Part shown: piece after piece, positions 26,190 to 35,827 of the stretch | Layout: each line of letters starts with the position of its first letter | Position numbering within the stretch: the stretch's first letter is position 1 | NCBI RefSeq assembly: GCF_022921115.1 | Contig: NZ_CP095075.1 | Location: 3,236,001-3,300,000, forward strand | DNA length: 64,000 nucleotides | Origin: Halobacillus amylolyticus | GTDB taxonomy: Bacteria > Bacillota > Bacilli > Bacillales > Halobacillaceae | Direction: 5' to 3' | Made by a program: the position numbers and the translations under genes | Notes under the pieces: model-generated | What the model was told of the DNA's origin: nothing | Seen by the model: the letters and a program-made list of their open reading frames with translations, nothing else | The model's database searches: none

Positions 26190-26618
26190 ATGACAGACGT
26201 GAAGCTTAAGCTCATAACGGAAATCAGAGATGCGGATCGTAAAGAAGAGATGACGCTGTCTGAGCCTGGGAAATTTTATACGCGTGATGAAACGGAGGTC
26301 CTCACGTTTACAGAGCATCCTGAAGAAGGGGAGTCTGTAAAAACGATGGTGACAATTAAGCCGGATCATATTAGTATTAAACGAACAGGTGCGGTAGAGA
26401 TGCGGCAAGTTTTTCAAAGGAAAAAAGAGACGGAAAATATTTATCGCCATACCTATGGTGATTTTCATATGAGGACATGGACAGACCAAATTGAGTATCG
26501 TTCGCTGACAGAAGCTTCTCAAGGTCGTCTGTTTATTAGTTATCAGATGACAGTAAACGATGATGTCACACAACGTCATCGATTGACGCTTATTTTTGAG
26601 GAGGAAAGGGAATCATGA
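26190..26618 (+). CDS. ywiB: YwiB-type DUF1934 beta-barrel protein
   Basis: A 142-residue DUF1934 protein, equivalent to B. subtilis YwiB, which lies directly before argS as here. The family is a lipocalin-like beta barrel of unknown function; [17 protein letters not shown] and the repeated strand pattern fit. GGAGGAG lies six bases before ATG 26190; the in-frame ATG at 26175 overlaps the ribosome site's upstream side and is less likely. The stop overlaps the argS start (ATGA), so the two are translationally coupled. Confidence 0.85.
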   Translation: MTDVKLKLITEIRDADRKEEMTLSEPGKFYTRDETEVLTFTEHPEEGESVKTMVTIKPDHISIKRTGAVEMRQVFQRKKETENIYRHTYGDFHMRTWTDQIEYRSLTEASQGRLFISYQMTVNDDVTQRHRLTLIFEEERES

Positions 26619-28282
26619 ACATTGTCGAACAGACGGAACAGAAGTTGAAGGATGAAATTGTCCAAGCTGTGAAACAGGCAGGCCTGGCCACAGATGAGGA
26701 AATGCCGATCGTCGTTCTTGAACAGCCGAAGGATAAATCACACGGAGATTATGCCACGAATATGGCGATGCAATTAGCCCGGATTGCGAAAAAGAACCCG
26801 CGCCAAATTGCAACGGAGCTTGTCGAACAGTTTGATCGTTCCAAAGCTTCGATTGAAAAAATTGAAATCGCCGGACCAGGGTTTATTAATTTTTACATGG
26901 ACAATCAATATCTCTCAGATCTTGTGCCGTCCATCATTGAGGCTGGCGAAAATTATGGACGAACGGATAGCGGACAAGGCCATAAAATCCAAGTTGAGTT
27001 CGTTTCAGCGAACCCAACTGGTACGTTGCATCTAGGCCATGCACGTGGAGCCGCTGTTGGTGATTCGTTGAGCAATGTCCTTGATGCAGCTGGTTATCAA
27101 GTATCGCGTGAATATTATATTAATGATGCCGGAAACCAAATGGCGAATCTGGCCTTGTCTGTCGAGGCACGCTACATGCAGGCACTCGACAAAGATTGGG
27201 ACATGCCTGAAGATGGCTACCATGGTAAGGACATCATCGAGCTTGGCAAAAAGTTGGTCGAAGAAGACGGCACGAGATGGGTGGATGCCTCTGAAGAAGA
27301 GCGCCTGGCCTTTTTCCGTAAATATGGGCTGACTTACGAGTTGAACAAAATTAGGACAGACTTAGAAGAGTTTCGTGTTCCTTTTGACGAATGGTTCTCA
27401 GAGACGTCTCTTTATGAAGGCGACAAAATTGACAACGCGTTAAATGTGCTGAAAGAAAAGAATTATGTCTATGAAAAAGATGCTGCCACGTGGTTTCAGA
27501 CGACAGCTTTCGATGATGATAAAGATCGAGTGCTCATTAAAAATGATGGCACATACACCTACTTAACCCCGGACATCGCTTACCACAAAAATAAGCTCGA
27601 CCGCGGCTTCGATACACTGATTAACATTTGGGGAGCCGACCATCATGGCTACATTCCACGGATGAGAGCGGCGATTCAAGCCCTTGGCTATCAAAAAGAT
27701 ACGCTTGAAGTGGAAATCATTCAAATGGTCAACCTGTTCCAGGACGGGGAAAAAGTAAAGATGAGTAAGCGGACAGGCAAAGCCGTTACACTAAGAGAGC
27801 TGATGGAAGAGGTCGGAATCGACGCGATGCGCTATTTCTTCTCGATGCGCTCAAGTGATTCCCATCTTGATTTCGATATGGATCTCGCCCGTTCAGAATC
27901 CAATGAGAACCCGGTTTATTACGTTCAATATGCTCATGCGCGTATTTGCACGATGCTTCGCCAGGCTGAAGGAAAGGGACTTGCAGGTGGAGAATTCGAT
28001 GGCAGCTTCTTAACATCGGAAAAAGAAGAAGATCTTCTGAAGCGCCTCGGTGAATTCCCGCAAATCGTTGCCGATGCCGCCGAAAAGCGCACACCGCACC
28101 GTGTGACACAGTATGCCTTTGAGTTAGCATCGAATCTGCATAGCTTCTACAATGCAGAAAAAGTGCTTGACGAAGCACATCCGCAACGTACGGCTGCAAG
28201 AATTGCGCTCATGAAGGCCGTCCGTACCACCTTGCAGAATGCACTACGCTTGATCGGCGTTTCTGCACCGGAACAAATGTAG
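26615..28282 (+). CDS. argS: Arginyl-tRNA synthetase
   Basis: ArgS charges tRNA-Arg with arginine. The 555-residue class I synthetase has the N-terminal Add-1 domain, the HIGH motif as HLGH at residues 139-142 ([14 protein letters not shown]), the KMSKS-type loop VKMSKRTG near 386, and the C-terminal DALR anticodon-binding domain starting around [14 protein letters not shown]. The ATG overlaps the ywiB stop. The length is usual for Bacillus ArgS. No T-box leader is possible at this coupled start. Confidence 0.97.
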   Translation: MNIVEQTEQKLKDEIVQAVKQAGLATDEEMPIVVLEQPKDKSHGDYATNMAMQLARIAKKNPRQIATELVEQFDRSKASIEKIEIAGPGFINFYMDNQYLSDLVPSIIEAGENYGRTDSGQGHKIQVEFVSANPTGTLHLGHARGAAVGDSLSNVLDAAGYQVSREYYINDAGNQMANLALSVEARYMQALDKDWDMPEDGYHGKDIIELGKKLVEEDGTRWVDASEEERLAFFRKYGLTYELNKIRTDLEEFRVPFDEWFSETSLYEGDKIDNALNVLKEKNYVYEKDAATWFQTTAFDDDKDRVLIKNDGTYTYLTPDIAYHKNKLDRGFDTLINIWGADHHGYIPRMRAAIQALGYQKDTLEVEIIQMVNLFQDGEKVKMSKRTGKAVTLRELMEEVGIDAMRYFFSMRSSDSHLDFDMDLARSESNENPVYYVQYAHARICTMLRQAEGKGLAGGEFDGSFLTSEKEEDLLKRLGEFPQIVADAAEKRTPHRVTQYAFELASNLHSFYNAEKVLDEAHPQRTAARIALMKAVRTTLQNALRLIGVSAPEQM

Positions 28283-28382
28283 CTGCATAACCTAATCAAA
28301 GAGTGTCCTTGCTGTTTTGGCGGGGGCATTCTTTTTTTCAAAAGAAAAGGCCTATCGAATTCGCGATGAATCGAGTTTAGTC

Positions 28383-28520
28383 AGAATCTTTTCCGGTTTG
28401 GACAAAATCTTTCTGAGTTTAGTTAGAATCTTTCTCAAATCAGGGAGAAACTTTCTGAATTTGGAAAGAATCTTTACATATTTGGGTAGAATCGCGTTGT
28501 ATTTGGTCAGAATCACACGA
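28383..28520. repeat. 21-bp phased degenerate array (GAATCTTT type)
   Basis: A core AGAATCTTT (variants AAAATCTTT, AGAAACTTT, AGAATCGCG) recurs with its AATC at 28385, 28406, 28427, 28448, 28469, 28490 and 28511, exactly every 21 bases, seven units. The linkers contain TTTGG or TTTAG. It lies between argS and the XapX gene. Confidence 0.85.
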
Positions 28521-28584
28521 GTCGAAAGGATAGCTCTTCATGAACGGAGAAAGATAGTAATAAGAGTAAGAGGAGGAGTAGACA

Positions 28585-28764
28585 ATGAAGGAAGTCATTT
28601 TAGCTTTACTAACAGGTTTTATCGTAGGAATTATTTTTGCTGCGTTTAAATTGCCGATCCCGGCTCCTCCAGCGTTAGCCGGAGTTGCGGGAATCGTTGG
28701 CATTTATTTGGGGTTTAAATTCTTTGCCTGGGTGGGGCCGATGGTGATGACGATTTTTAAATAG
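28585..28764 (+). CDS. XapX domain membrane protein (59 residues)
   Basis: A 59-residue hydrophobic protein with two membrane helices separated by LPIPAPPALAGVAGIVGI, the signature of the XapX family, whose function is unknown. AGGAGGAG lies seven bases before the ATG, which supports expression. Its stop codon is directly adjacent, with no spacer, to the stop codon of the convergent cardiolipin synthase gene, so the two transcripts must overlap or share structure inside coding sequence. Confidence 0.85.
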   Translation: MKEVILALLTGFIVGIIFAAFKLPIPAPPALAGVAGIVGIYLGFKFFAWVGPMVMTIFK

Positions 28765-29946
28765 TTAGAGAAGCGGCCGTAGCAGCTTAGCTATTTGAAC
28801 GTTAATTTTTGTTGCGAGGGAGCGTTGAGCCAGCCATTCTTCATTAAAGGGGATGGAATTCTGAACGTCATCCATATACCCCTTTCGTAGATCATTAATA
28901 AATGACTCGTCATAGACAAAGGTATTGACTTCTTTATTCAAAAACAGGCTGCGCCGGTCGAAATTGGCTGTTCCGATATCGGCCAGGCTTTGGTCCACAA
29001 TGAGTGTTTTTGCATGATAGAAACCGTTATCGTACAAGTGAATGTGTGCGCCAAAGCGATACAGCTGTTCTAAATAGGGAATGGCAGCTTCTTTTACAAA
29101 GGGATGATCAGCTTTAAGCGGTACCATGATGCGAAGGGTAATTCCTCTTTCAAGCGACTGCTTAAGGGCATCCATCAATTTCCTTGTAGGGATGAAATAA
29201 GGAGTACCAATTAAGATTTCCTGCTGAGCTCGTTCAATCATTTGCAAAAATTCATGCTCAAGTTTAACGCCGTCTGTCGCCATCACTTTGACCGGATGCT
29301 TGGCTTCGGCGTGATGGACTGAGGGAGCATGTTTTTCGCCTGTTGCTCCATACCAGTCATCAAGAAAAACGTGATGAAGCTCTTTGACTACAGGACCAGT
29401 TAAGCGCAGGTGATAATCACGCCAATCGCCGAATTTAGGGTTCTCGCCTAAATAGTTGCGGCCGATATTAAATCCGCCAACATAAGCAATTTTTCCATCA
29501 ATGACTGTGATCTTTCGATGATTGCGCCGATTTAATTTATAAAAAAAGTACGGGAAACCAGGAACGGCAGAAAATTGAAATTGTACTCCAGCGTCTTTCA
29601 AGTCGCTGCGAATCGACTTAGACATCTGGTAGCCTCCCAATCGATCCGTGAGTAAGCGGACTGGCACCCCTTCACGTGCTTTATTCTTCAACACTTGGAG
29701 AAAATCACGTCCTGCTTGATCGCTGCTAATTAAATAGAAGAATATATCCACTTGCACTTGTGCTTCCGATATTTCTTGAAAAAGGTCCTCAAATAAAGGT
29801 GCTCCATTTTTATATAACCGATAATCCCCGGTTGTTTCGGCAAAGGGAAGAATGCGAGCATTATTTTGATGGCTTTTCTTTCCTAATTTAAAATCTAAAA
29901 TAATAAGAAGTAGGATGAGTAGGCAGATTAAGATCATAGTAAACAT
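28765..29946 (-). CDS. cls: Cardiolipin synthase (phospholipase D superfamily)
   Basis: The enzyme joins two phosphatidylglycerols into cardiolipin at the membrane; halophiles raise cardiolipin at high salt. The 393-residue product has one N-terminal membrane helix (residues 3-18) and two HKD motifs: NHRKITVIDGKIAYVGGFN (near 142-160) and YHAKTLIVDQSLADIGTANFD (near 313-333). Bacillus Cls proteins usually have two N-terminal helices and about 480 residues, so this is a shorter form. It is divergent from fadF, and its upstream region holds the fadF promoter. Confidence 0.88.
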   Translation of the reverse strand: MFTMILICLLILLLIILDFKLGKKSHQNNARILPFAETTGDYRLYKNGAPLFEDLFQEISEAQVQVDIFFYLISSDQAGRDFLQVLKNKAREGVPVRLLTDRLGGYQMSKSIRSDLKDAGVQFQFSAVPGFPYFFYKLNRRNHRKITVIDGKIAYVGGFNIGRNYLGENPKFGDWRDYHLRLTGPVVKELHHVFLDDWYGATGEKHAPSVHHAEAKHPVKVMATDGVKLEHEFLQMIERAQQEILIGTPYFIPTRKLMDALKQSLERGITLRIMVPLKADHPFVKEAAIPYLEQLYRFGAHIHLYDNGFYHAKTLIVDQSLADIGTANFDRRSLFLNKEVNTFVYDESFINDLRKGYMDDVQNSIPFNEEWLAQRSLATKINVQIAKLLRPLL

Positions 29947-30020
29947 TTAGTAGTGTCTCCTTTCCCATTAGGTAGCTTTCCCTAATATTGCTGATTTGAA
30001 CAGGAAATATGTAAAATGTA

Positions 30021-30049
30021 TTGACTGAATGCTCATTCATAATTATAGT
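30021..30049 (+). promoter_or_regulatory. fadF promoter overlapped by FadR-like operator
   Basis: TTGACT and TATAGT are spaced 17 bases. Over the -35 box lies TGACTGAATGCTCATTCA (30022-30039), which agrees with 14 of 16 defined bases of the B. subtilis FadR box TGAATGANTANTCATTCA as I recall it. This predicts repression by a FadR-type regulator and release by long-chain acyl-CoA. Confidence 0.7.
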
Positions 30050-30142
30050 TAATATATAAGATTCAGAAAATTGACAGGTTTTCGAATTGGCATGGGGGTG
30101 TGATTCGGAAATTTGTGTAACCAACGTAGAGGGGGAGAACAG

Positions 30143-32275
30143 ATGAATCCTTTGTTACTGGCAAATTGGATTTTATTCCTGGGTGTGACGGTATATGGCT
30201 TATATTTGTTTGTACGAGTTGTGCGTACACGCGTCGCCTATATCCAAATGGGGAAAAAAGTCGAATTTGATGGTCAGATAAAGAGACGTCTTCAAAAAAT
30301 ATGGATTTACGTGTTTGGACAGAAGAAGTTGTTGAAGGATAAGAAATCGGGAGCCATTCATGTCATGATGTTTTATGGCTTTATCCTCGTTCAGTTTGGA
30401 GCGATCGATTTCATTTGGAAGGGACTAGCACCTGATTCACATTTACCGCTAGGTCCGCTGTATCCTGGTTTCACCTTTTTTCAGGAGCTTGTGACATTAA
30501 CAATTCTTGTCGCTGTCATATGGGCGTTTTACCGTCGCTATATTGAGAAGCTTGTTCGCTTAAAGCGTGGTTTTAAAGCAGGAATGGTCCTTCTTTTTAT
30601 TGGATTATTAATGGTTTCAGTACTTATTGGAAATGGAATGGGATTAATTTGGCATGGTCATGAAGGAGCATGGACAGAACCAATTGCGACAATTATTGCA
30701 AACGCTTTCGGGTGGATGCCGCCTGCAGCTGCAGCCAGCGTATTTTTCGCTATGTGGTGGATTCATTTATTAGTTCTTCTCACATTCCTTGTCTATGTTC
30801 CACAATCGAAGCACGCACACTTGCTCGCAGCGCCAGTCAATGTGTTCTTAAGCCGTGAGGGTCCTCCCGGCAAACTTAAGAAAATTGATTTTGAAATGGA
30901 TGAGGAAGCCGATGAAGAAGACGTTTCCTTTGGTGTTGGAAAAGTGGAGGATTTCAATCAGCTGCAAATGATTGACTTCTACGCTTGTGTTGAATGCGGC
31001 CGTTGTACAAATGTATGTCCAGCGGCAGGTTCAGGAAAGATGCTGTCACCGATGGATTTGCTTGTTAAAATCCGCGACCACTTAACGGAGACAGGGGCAG
31101 CCGTTACTGGTAAGGCGCCATGGGTTCCTTCCTATGCTTTTGCAGGAACTGAAGGCAATACCCTTGCAAAAATGGCTGAGTCCCAAGGTGGAAACGAGGC
31201 GGCTGCTACGGCTGAAGACGTAAACGGTAAAAGCTTGATTGGTGACGTGATTACAGAAGAGGAACTATGGGCTTGTACAACATGCCGTAACTGTGAAGAT
31301 GCCTGCCCAGTTATGAATGAACACGTCGATAAAATCATTGACCTTCGCCGCTATCTCGTTTTAACAGAAGGTAAAATGGACCAGGATGGACAGCGTGCGA
31401 TGATGAACATCGAACGCCAAGGAAACCCTTGGGGACTATCTAAGAAGGAACGTGAAAACTGGCGCGATACCGAGGAAGATGTATCGATTCCGACTGTAAA
31501 AGAACTTAAAAAATCAGGCGAGGAATTTGAGTATCTGTTCTGGGTAAGCTCCATGGGCTCCTATGATAACCGCAGCCAGAAGATTGCCATGGCTTTTGCC
31601 AAGCTTATGAATAAAGCTGGCATTAAGTTTGCGATTCTCGGTAACAAGGAGCAGAACTCCGGCGATACGGCCCGCCGCATGGGGAATGAATTTTTATTCC
31701 AAGAACTTGCGGAGAAGAACATTAAAGAATTTGAGAAGCATGACGTCAAAAAGATCATTACGATTGACCCGCATGCGTATAATATTTTCAAAAATGAATA
31801 CCCTGATTTTGGCTATGAAGCGGAAGTCTTTCACCATACGGAAATGCTGGCTGAATGGCTGAAGGACGGCAGATTGAAGCCTGACGTTGAAGTGAACGAA
31901 ACGATTACCTATCACGACAGCTGTTACCTTGGGCGTTACAACGAAGTGTATCAGCCGCCACGCGATGTCCTTGAAATGATTCCAGGCGTAAAAGTCGTTG
32001 AAATGAATCGTAACCGCTCAAACGGCATGTGCTGTGGAGCCGGCGGCGGGATGATGTGGATGGAAGAGAAATCAGGTAACCGCATGAACGTTGCCCGTAC
32101 AGAGCAGGCTTTAGAAGTAGAACCAACGATGATTTCAAGTGGCTGCCCATTCTGCCTAACGATGCTTTCTGATGGTACGAAAGCGAAGGAAGTGGAAGAG
32201 AAGATCAGTACAATGGATATTGCAGAGATTTTAGCAAAATCGATTTTCCCGGAGAAAGTGGAAAAGTCGGCATAG
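30143..32275 (+). CDS. fadF: Membrane-bound Fe-S oxidoreductase FadF
   Basis: A 710-residue protein equivalent to B. subtilis YwjF/FadF, thought to carry electrons from acyl-CoA dehydrogenases (through ETF) to the quinone pool. Five membrane helices (about residues 1-25, 75-95, 110-128, 145-165, 190-215) resemble the NarI cytochrome unit. Two 4Fe-4S motifs follow (CVECGRCTNVCP and CTTCRNCEDACP), then two CCG domains of the heterodisulfide-reductase type (DSCYLGR, MCCGAGGG, SGCPFCLTM). ATG 30143 has GAGGGGGAG upstream. It heads the acyl-CoA catabolism block. Confidence 0.92.
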   Translation: MNPLLLANWILFLGVTVYGLYLFVRVVRTRVAYIQMGKKVEFDGQIKRRLQKIWIYVFGQKKLLKDKKSGAIHVMMFYGFILVQFGAIDFIWKGLAPDSHLPLGPLYPGFTFFQELVTLTILVAVIWAFYRRYIEKLVRLKRGFKAGMVLLFIGLLMVSVLIGNGMGLIWHGHEGAWTEPIATIIANAFGWMPPAAAASVFFAMWWIHLLVLLTFLVYVPQSKHAHLLAAPVNVFLSREGPPGKLKKIDFEMDEEADEEDVSFGVGKVEDFNQLQMIDFYACVECGRCTNVCPAAGSGKMLSPMDLLVKIRDHLTETGAAVTGKAPWVPSYAFAGTEGNTLAKMAESQGGNEAAATAEDVNGKSLIGDVITEEELWACTTCRNCEDACPVMNEHVDKIIDLRRYLVLTEGKMDQDGQRAMMNIERQGNPWGLSKKERENWRDTEEDVSIPTVKELKKSGEEFEYLFWVSSMGSYDNRSQKIAMAFAKLMNKAGIKFAILGNKEQNSGDTARRMGNEFLFQELAEKNIKEFEKHDVKKIITIDPHAYNIFKNEYPDFGYEAEVFHHTEMLAEWLKDGRLKPDVEVNETITYHDSCYLGRYNEVYQPPRDVLEMIPGVKVVEMNRNRSNGMCCGAGGGMMWMEEKSGNRMNVARTEQALEVEPTMISSGCPFCLTMLSDGTKAKEVEEKISTMDIAEILAKSIFPEKVEKSA

Positions 32276-32302
32276 AAAAGCGGAACACCTTGAAGCTAAA
32301 CG

Positions 32303-32425
32303 GCTAAGATGTAAAGTTTGGACGCTAACTATTTAAAAAAGCCGCAAAAAATTAAAGTTGGCCACGGTAATTGGGAAGTGCCCGCTAAATGTAGGATTTA
32401 GTCGCGAAATTGAATTTTGAACGGT
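32303..32425. repeat. 20-bp phased degenerate array (CGCTAA type)
   Basis: A weak core (c)GCTAA/CGCAAA/CGGTAA/CGCGAA recurs at 32303, 32323, 32343, 32363, 32383 and 32403, exactly every 20 bases, each followed by a T- or A-rich middle and a closing TTnG. A GAAAAGCGGA remnant of the modular palindrome family lies just upstream at 32275. Confidence 0.7.
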
Positions 32426-32484
32426 TATCTTCCAAATCGACAAGGACAAAAACTATCTTTTTATGAATCTAGTGTGAAAAATGT

Positions 32485-32516
32485 GGAAAGTGTACAGTAA
32501 ATTATGTACACTTTCC
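32485..32516. terminator. 12-bp dyad between fadF and thiolase gene
   Basis: GGAAAGTGTACA and its complement flank an 8-base loop. It may terminate fadF transcription (CTTATGAGG after it is not a good T tract) or be a regulator site for the thiolase promoter that follows at 32530. Confidence 0.5.
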
Positions 32517-32529
32517 TTATGAGGGGAAA

Positions 32530-32558
32530 TTGAGCGAGCGTTCAATCGCTATTATTGT
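32530..32558 (+). promoter_or_regulatory. Possible promoter/operator of the thiolase operon
   Basis: TTGAGC and TATTGT are 17 bases apart. The -35 is overlapped by an imperfect palindrome, ATTGAGCGAGCGTTCAAT (14 of 18 symmetric positions), placed just as the FadR-like box is over the fadF promoter and partly similar to it. Confidence 0.45.
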
Positions 32559-32590
32559 AAGCGTTACCAATATAAAGGAGGAAATTCATT

Positions 32591-33778
32591 ATGACGAAAA
32601 CTGTAATCGTAGCAGGGGCACGTACACCTTTTGGAAAATTTGGCGGAGGTCTGGCCCCTTTAACGGCTGCACAGCTAGGCGGAATTGCCATCAAAGCTGC
32701 TTTAGAAAGAGCGAATGTGAAAGCAGAGGATGTGAAGGAAGTCATCATGGGCACGGTTTTACAGGGTGGTCAGGGACAGTTACCTTCCCGCCAGGCTTCA
32801 CGTGAAGCGGGCATTCCTTGGGATGTGAAGACGGAAACGGTTAACAAGGTTTGTGCATCTGGCATGCGTAGTGTAACGATGGCTGATCAGTTCATCCGTT
32901 TAGGGGAAGAAGATATTATTGTTGCCGGTGGTATGGAAAGCATGAGCAACGCACCATACTTCATGCCGAAAGCGCGATGGGGCATGCGTATGGGTGATGC
33001 AGATGTCAAAGATATGATGGTGCATGATGGGCTTACTTGCTCTTTTGAAAATGTGCATATGGGCAGCTACGGAAATCGAACGGCCAATAAATTTGAATTG
33101 ACGCGTGAGTCGCAGGACGAATGGGCGGCTCGCAGTCATGATCGTGCTCTTCAGGCGATTGAGGATGGCAAGTTGGCTGAGGAAATTGTCTCAGTTGAGG
33201 TTCCGCAGCGTAAAGGGGATCCGGTTGTTATTGACACAGATGAGGCACCGAGAAAAGGAACGACTGCTGAAAGGTTGGCGAAGCTGCGTCCTGCGTTTGA
33301 TAAAGATGGAACGATTACAGCTGGAAATGCTCCAGGTGTGAACGATGGGGCTTGTGCGATGCTGCTTATGTCTGATGAAAAAGCGCAAGAAATTGGGGCT
33401 GAAACGTTAGCTACCATTCTTGCTCATGATGAAGTGGCGGTTGAAGCCCATGATTTTCCGGAAACGCCAGGGTTAGTAATTAATAAGCTGCTTAAAAAAG
33501 CTGGTAAGTCCATAGATGAAATTGATCTTTTTGAAGTCAATGAGGCTTTTGCAACGGTGTCGCTAGCGAGCGGAAAAATTGCTGGCATTGATCCGGAAAA
33601 AGTCAACGTAAACGGTGGCGCTGTGGCACTTGGACACCCGATCGGAGCAAGTGGTGCCCGTATTTTACTTACCTTAGCACATGAACTGAAGCGTCGCGGC
33701 GGCGGTTTAGGTATTGCGGCGATTTGCTCTGGCGGCGGTCAAGGGGATGCCGTATTGATCGAAGTACCGAAACAGTAA
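32591..33778 (+). CDS. Acetyl-CoA C-acetyltransferase (thiolase)
   Basis: A 395-residue thiolase that cleaves acetoacetyl-CoA or longer 3-ketoacyl-CoA into acetyl-CoA. The nucleophilic Cys is in [10 protein letters not shown] (near residue 89); the C-terminal [11 protein letters not shown] and the second Cys in [12 protein letters not shown] complete the active site. AAAGGAGG precedes the ATG. It starts a tightly packed run (thiolase, hydroxyacyl-CoA dehydrogenase, two acyl-CoA dehydrogenases, meaB, tetR, icmF) with gaps of 2-25 bases. Confidence 0.95.
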   Translation: MTKTVIVAGARTPFGKFGGGLAPLTAAQLGGIAIKAALERANVKAEDVKEVIMGTVLQGGQGQLPSRQASREAGIPWDVKTETVNKVCASGMRSVTMADQFIRLGEEDIIVAGGMESMSNAPYFMPKARWGMRMGDADVKDMMVHDGLTCSFENVHMGSYGNRTANKFELTRESQDEWAARSHDRALQAIEDGKLAEEIVSVEVPQRKGDPVVIDTDEAPRKGTTAERLAKLRPAFDKDGTITAGNAPGVNDGACAMLLMSDEKAQEIGAETLATILAHDEVAVEAHDFPETPGLVINKLLKKAGKSIDEIDLFEVNEAFATVSLASGKIAGIDPEKVNVNGGAVALGHPIGASGARILLTLAHELKRRGGGLGIAAICSGGGQGDAVLIEVPKQ

Positions 33779-33793
33779 CGAGGGGGAGTCAAC

Positions 33794-34645
33794 ATGTCAG
33801 TTAATCAAGTGATGGTCATTGGTGCCGGACAGATGGGAGCAGGGATTGCTCAAGTATTCGCTCAGTCAGGCCTGAAAGTGAAATTAAATGATATGAACGA
33901 GGAAGCATTAAACAAAGGGATCACAGGTATTGAAAAACGTTTGCAACGCGTAGTAGATAAAGGCAAATTAACAGCAGATGAGCAGGCAAAAGCGAACGAA
34001 TTGCTCTCCGGAACGACTGATTTGAACGATGCATCTGATTGCGATCTCGTGATTGAAGCGGTCGTAGAAAATATGGATGTAAAAACGAAGGTATTCCAAA
34101 GCCTTGATGAAATTACACCGGCTCATGCAATTTTGGCATCCAATACCTCATCTTTGCCAATCACTGAAATTGCAGCGGTTACGAAGCGTCCATCTCAAGT
34201 CATCGGTATGCACTTCATGAACCCGGTGCCAGTCATGAAACTTGTGGAAATCATCCGTGCCATTCAAACGAGTGATGAAACGTATCAAGTGATTGAGGAA
34301 ATGACGAAGAAGCTGAATAAGGCGCCTGTTGAAGTCAATGACCTTCCAGGCTTTGCTGCCAATCGGATTTTGATGCCGATGATTAATGAAGCGATTTTTG
34401 CTGTTCATGAAGGTGTCGCTTCCGTAGAAGATGTTGACACGGTCATGAAGCTCGGGATGAACCACCCGATGGGGCCACTGACACTGGCTGATTTCATTGG
34501 TCTTGATACATGTCTGTATATTATGGAAGTTCTTCACGACGGCTTTGGCGACAGTAAGTATCGTCCGTGTCCACTGCTTAGACAGTATGTAAAAGCAGGC
34601 TGGCTCGGTAAAAAGTCAGGTCGAGGATTTTACAGCTACGAATAA
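33794..34645 (+). CDS. hbd: 3-hydroxybutyryl-CoA dehydrogenase
   Basis: A 283-residue NAD-dependent 3-hydroxyacyl-CoA dehydrogenase. The Rossmann motif is [19 protein letters not shown]; the catalytic region is [17 protein letters not shown], and the C-terminal domain begins [15 protein letters not shown]. This matches B. subtilis MmgB/YusL-type short forms rather than the large FadN. GAGGGGGAG precedes the ATG. In the operon it supplies the substrate of the thiolase 15 bases upstream. No enoyl-CoA hydratase gene is in the operon. Confidence 0.95.
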   Translation: MSVNQVMVIGAGQMGAGIAQVFAQSGLKVKLNDMNEEALNKGITGIEKRLQRVVDKGKLTADEQAKANELLSGTTDLNDASDCDLVIEAVVENMDVKTKVFQSLDEITPAHAILASNTSSLPITEIAAVTKRPSQVIGMHFMNPVPVMKLVEIIRAIQTSDETYQVIEEMTKKLNKAPVEVNDLPGFAANRILMPMINEAIFAVHEGVASVEDVDTVMKLGMNHPMGPLTLADFIGLDTCLYIMEVLHDGFGDSKYRPCPLLRQYVKAGWLGKKSGRGFYSYE

Positions 34646-34666
34646 CAGGTGAGGGAGAGAGCAAGC

Positions 34667-35812
34667 ATGAACCTGCAGTTTACGGATGAACAACAGATGA
34701 TGAGGAAGATGGTGCGGGATTTTGCCGAGAAGGAAGTTGCTCCGGCCGTTGAACGTATGGAAGAGGAAGATCGTTTTCCTGTGGAGTTGCTCAAAAAAAT
34801 GGGGGAGCTTGGTTTAATGGGCATCCCGATTCCTGAACAGTATGGCGGTTCTGAGATGGATTACACATCTTATATCATTGCGATTCATGAGATTGCTAAA
34901 GTTAGTGCGACATTAGGGGTTATTTTGTCCGTGCACACGTCGGTAGGTACCAACCCTATTCTTTATTTTGGCACAGAGGAACAGAAGCAAAAGTATATTC
35001 CTAAACTCGCCTCTGGGGAATACTTAGGAGCGTTTGCTTTAACAGAGCCAAGCGCTGGTTCGGACGCTGGCAGTTTAAAGACACGTGCGGAAAAACAAGG
35101 TGGCCATTACATTTTAAATGGATCAAAAGTATTCATTACAAATGGCGGTGAGGCGGACACATTTATCGTTTTTGCACGAACGAATCGTGATGAAAAAAAC
35201 GGCAAAGGGGTCAGCGCCTTTATTGTTGAACGTGACACGCCAGGTTTTTCAATAGGCAAAGCGGAGAAGAAAATGGGACTGCATGGGTCGAGTACGGTGT
35301 CACTTAATTTTGATCAATGCCAAGTTCCCACTTCGCAATTGCTTGGTGAAGAAGGGGAAGGCTTCAAGATTGCCCTTGCGAACTTAAATGTCGGCCGAAT
35401 TGGCATTGCTGCCCAATCTCTAGGAATTGCAGAGGCCGCACTCGAACACGCGGTTGCCTATGCAAAAGAAAGAGAGCAATTTGGCAAGTCAATCGCAAAG
35501 CACCAGGGGATTTCTTTCAAGCTCGCCGACATGGCGACAGATGTGGAAGCTGCAAAACTATTAGTCTATCAAGCGGCATCCTTACAAGCGGCTGGCGAAA
35601 AATGCGGCAAGCAAGCATCGATGGCTAAACTATTTGCATCAAAAGCAGCGGTCAGCACGTCGATTGAAGCTGTCCAGGTGCACGGGGGCTACGGCTACAC
35701 GGAAGATTACGCTGTCGAACGTTTTTTCCGTGACGCGAAAGTGTGCGAAATCTATGAAGGAACGAGCGAAATCCAGCGAATTGTCATCAGTAATCATTTA
35801 ATAAAAGGTTGA
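34667..35812 (+). CDS. Acyl-CoA dehydrogenase (first copy)
   Basis: A 381-residue FAD enzyme that introduces the 2,3-double bond in acyl-CoA. Typical pieces are [52 protein letters not shown], and the C-terminal EIYEGTSEIQRIVIS with the catalytic Glu. ATG 34667 follows GAGGGAGAG; the frame is open further upstream but without a better site. The next gene is a second acyl-CoA dehydrogenase with the same layout, so the pair probably differs in chain length or branching preference. Confidence 0.94.
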   Translation: MNLQFTDEQQMMRKMVRDFAEKEVAPAVERMEEEDRFPVELLKKMGELGLMGIPIPEQYGGSEMDYTSYIIAIHEIAKVSATLGVILSVHTSVGTNPILYFGTEEQKQKYIPKLASGEYLGAFALTEPSAGSDAGSLKTRAEKQGGHYILNGSKVFITNGGEADTFIVFARTNRDEKNGKGVSAFIVERDTPGFSIGKAEKKMGLHGSSTVSLNFDQCQVPTSQLLGEEGEGFKIALANLNVGRIGIAAQSLGIAEAALEHAVAYAKEREQFGKSIAKHQGISFKLADMATDVEAAKLLVYQAASLQAAGEKCGKQASMAKLFASKAAVSTSIEAVQVHGGYGYTEDYAVERFFRDAKVCEIYEGTSEIQRIVISNHLIKG

Positions 35813-35827
35813 ACAGGGGGATGGACG

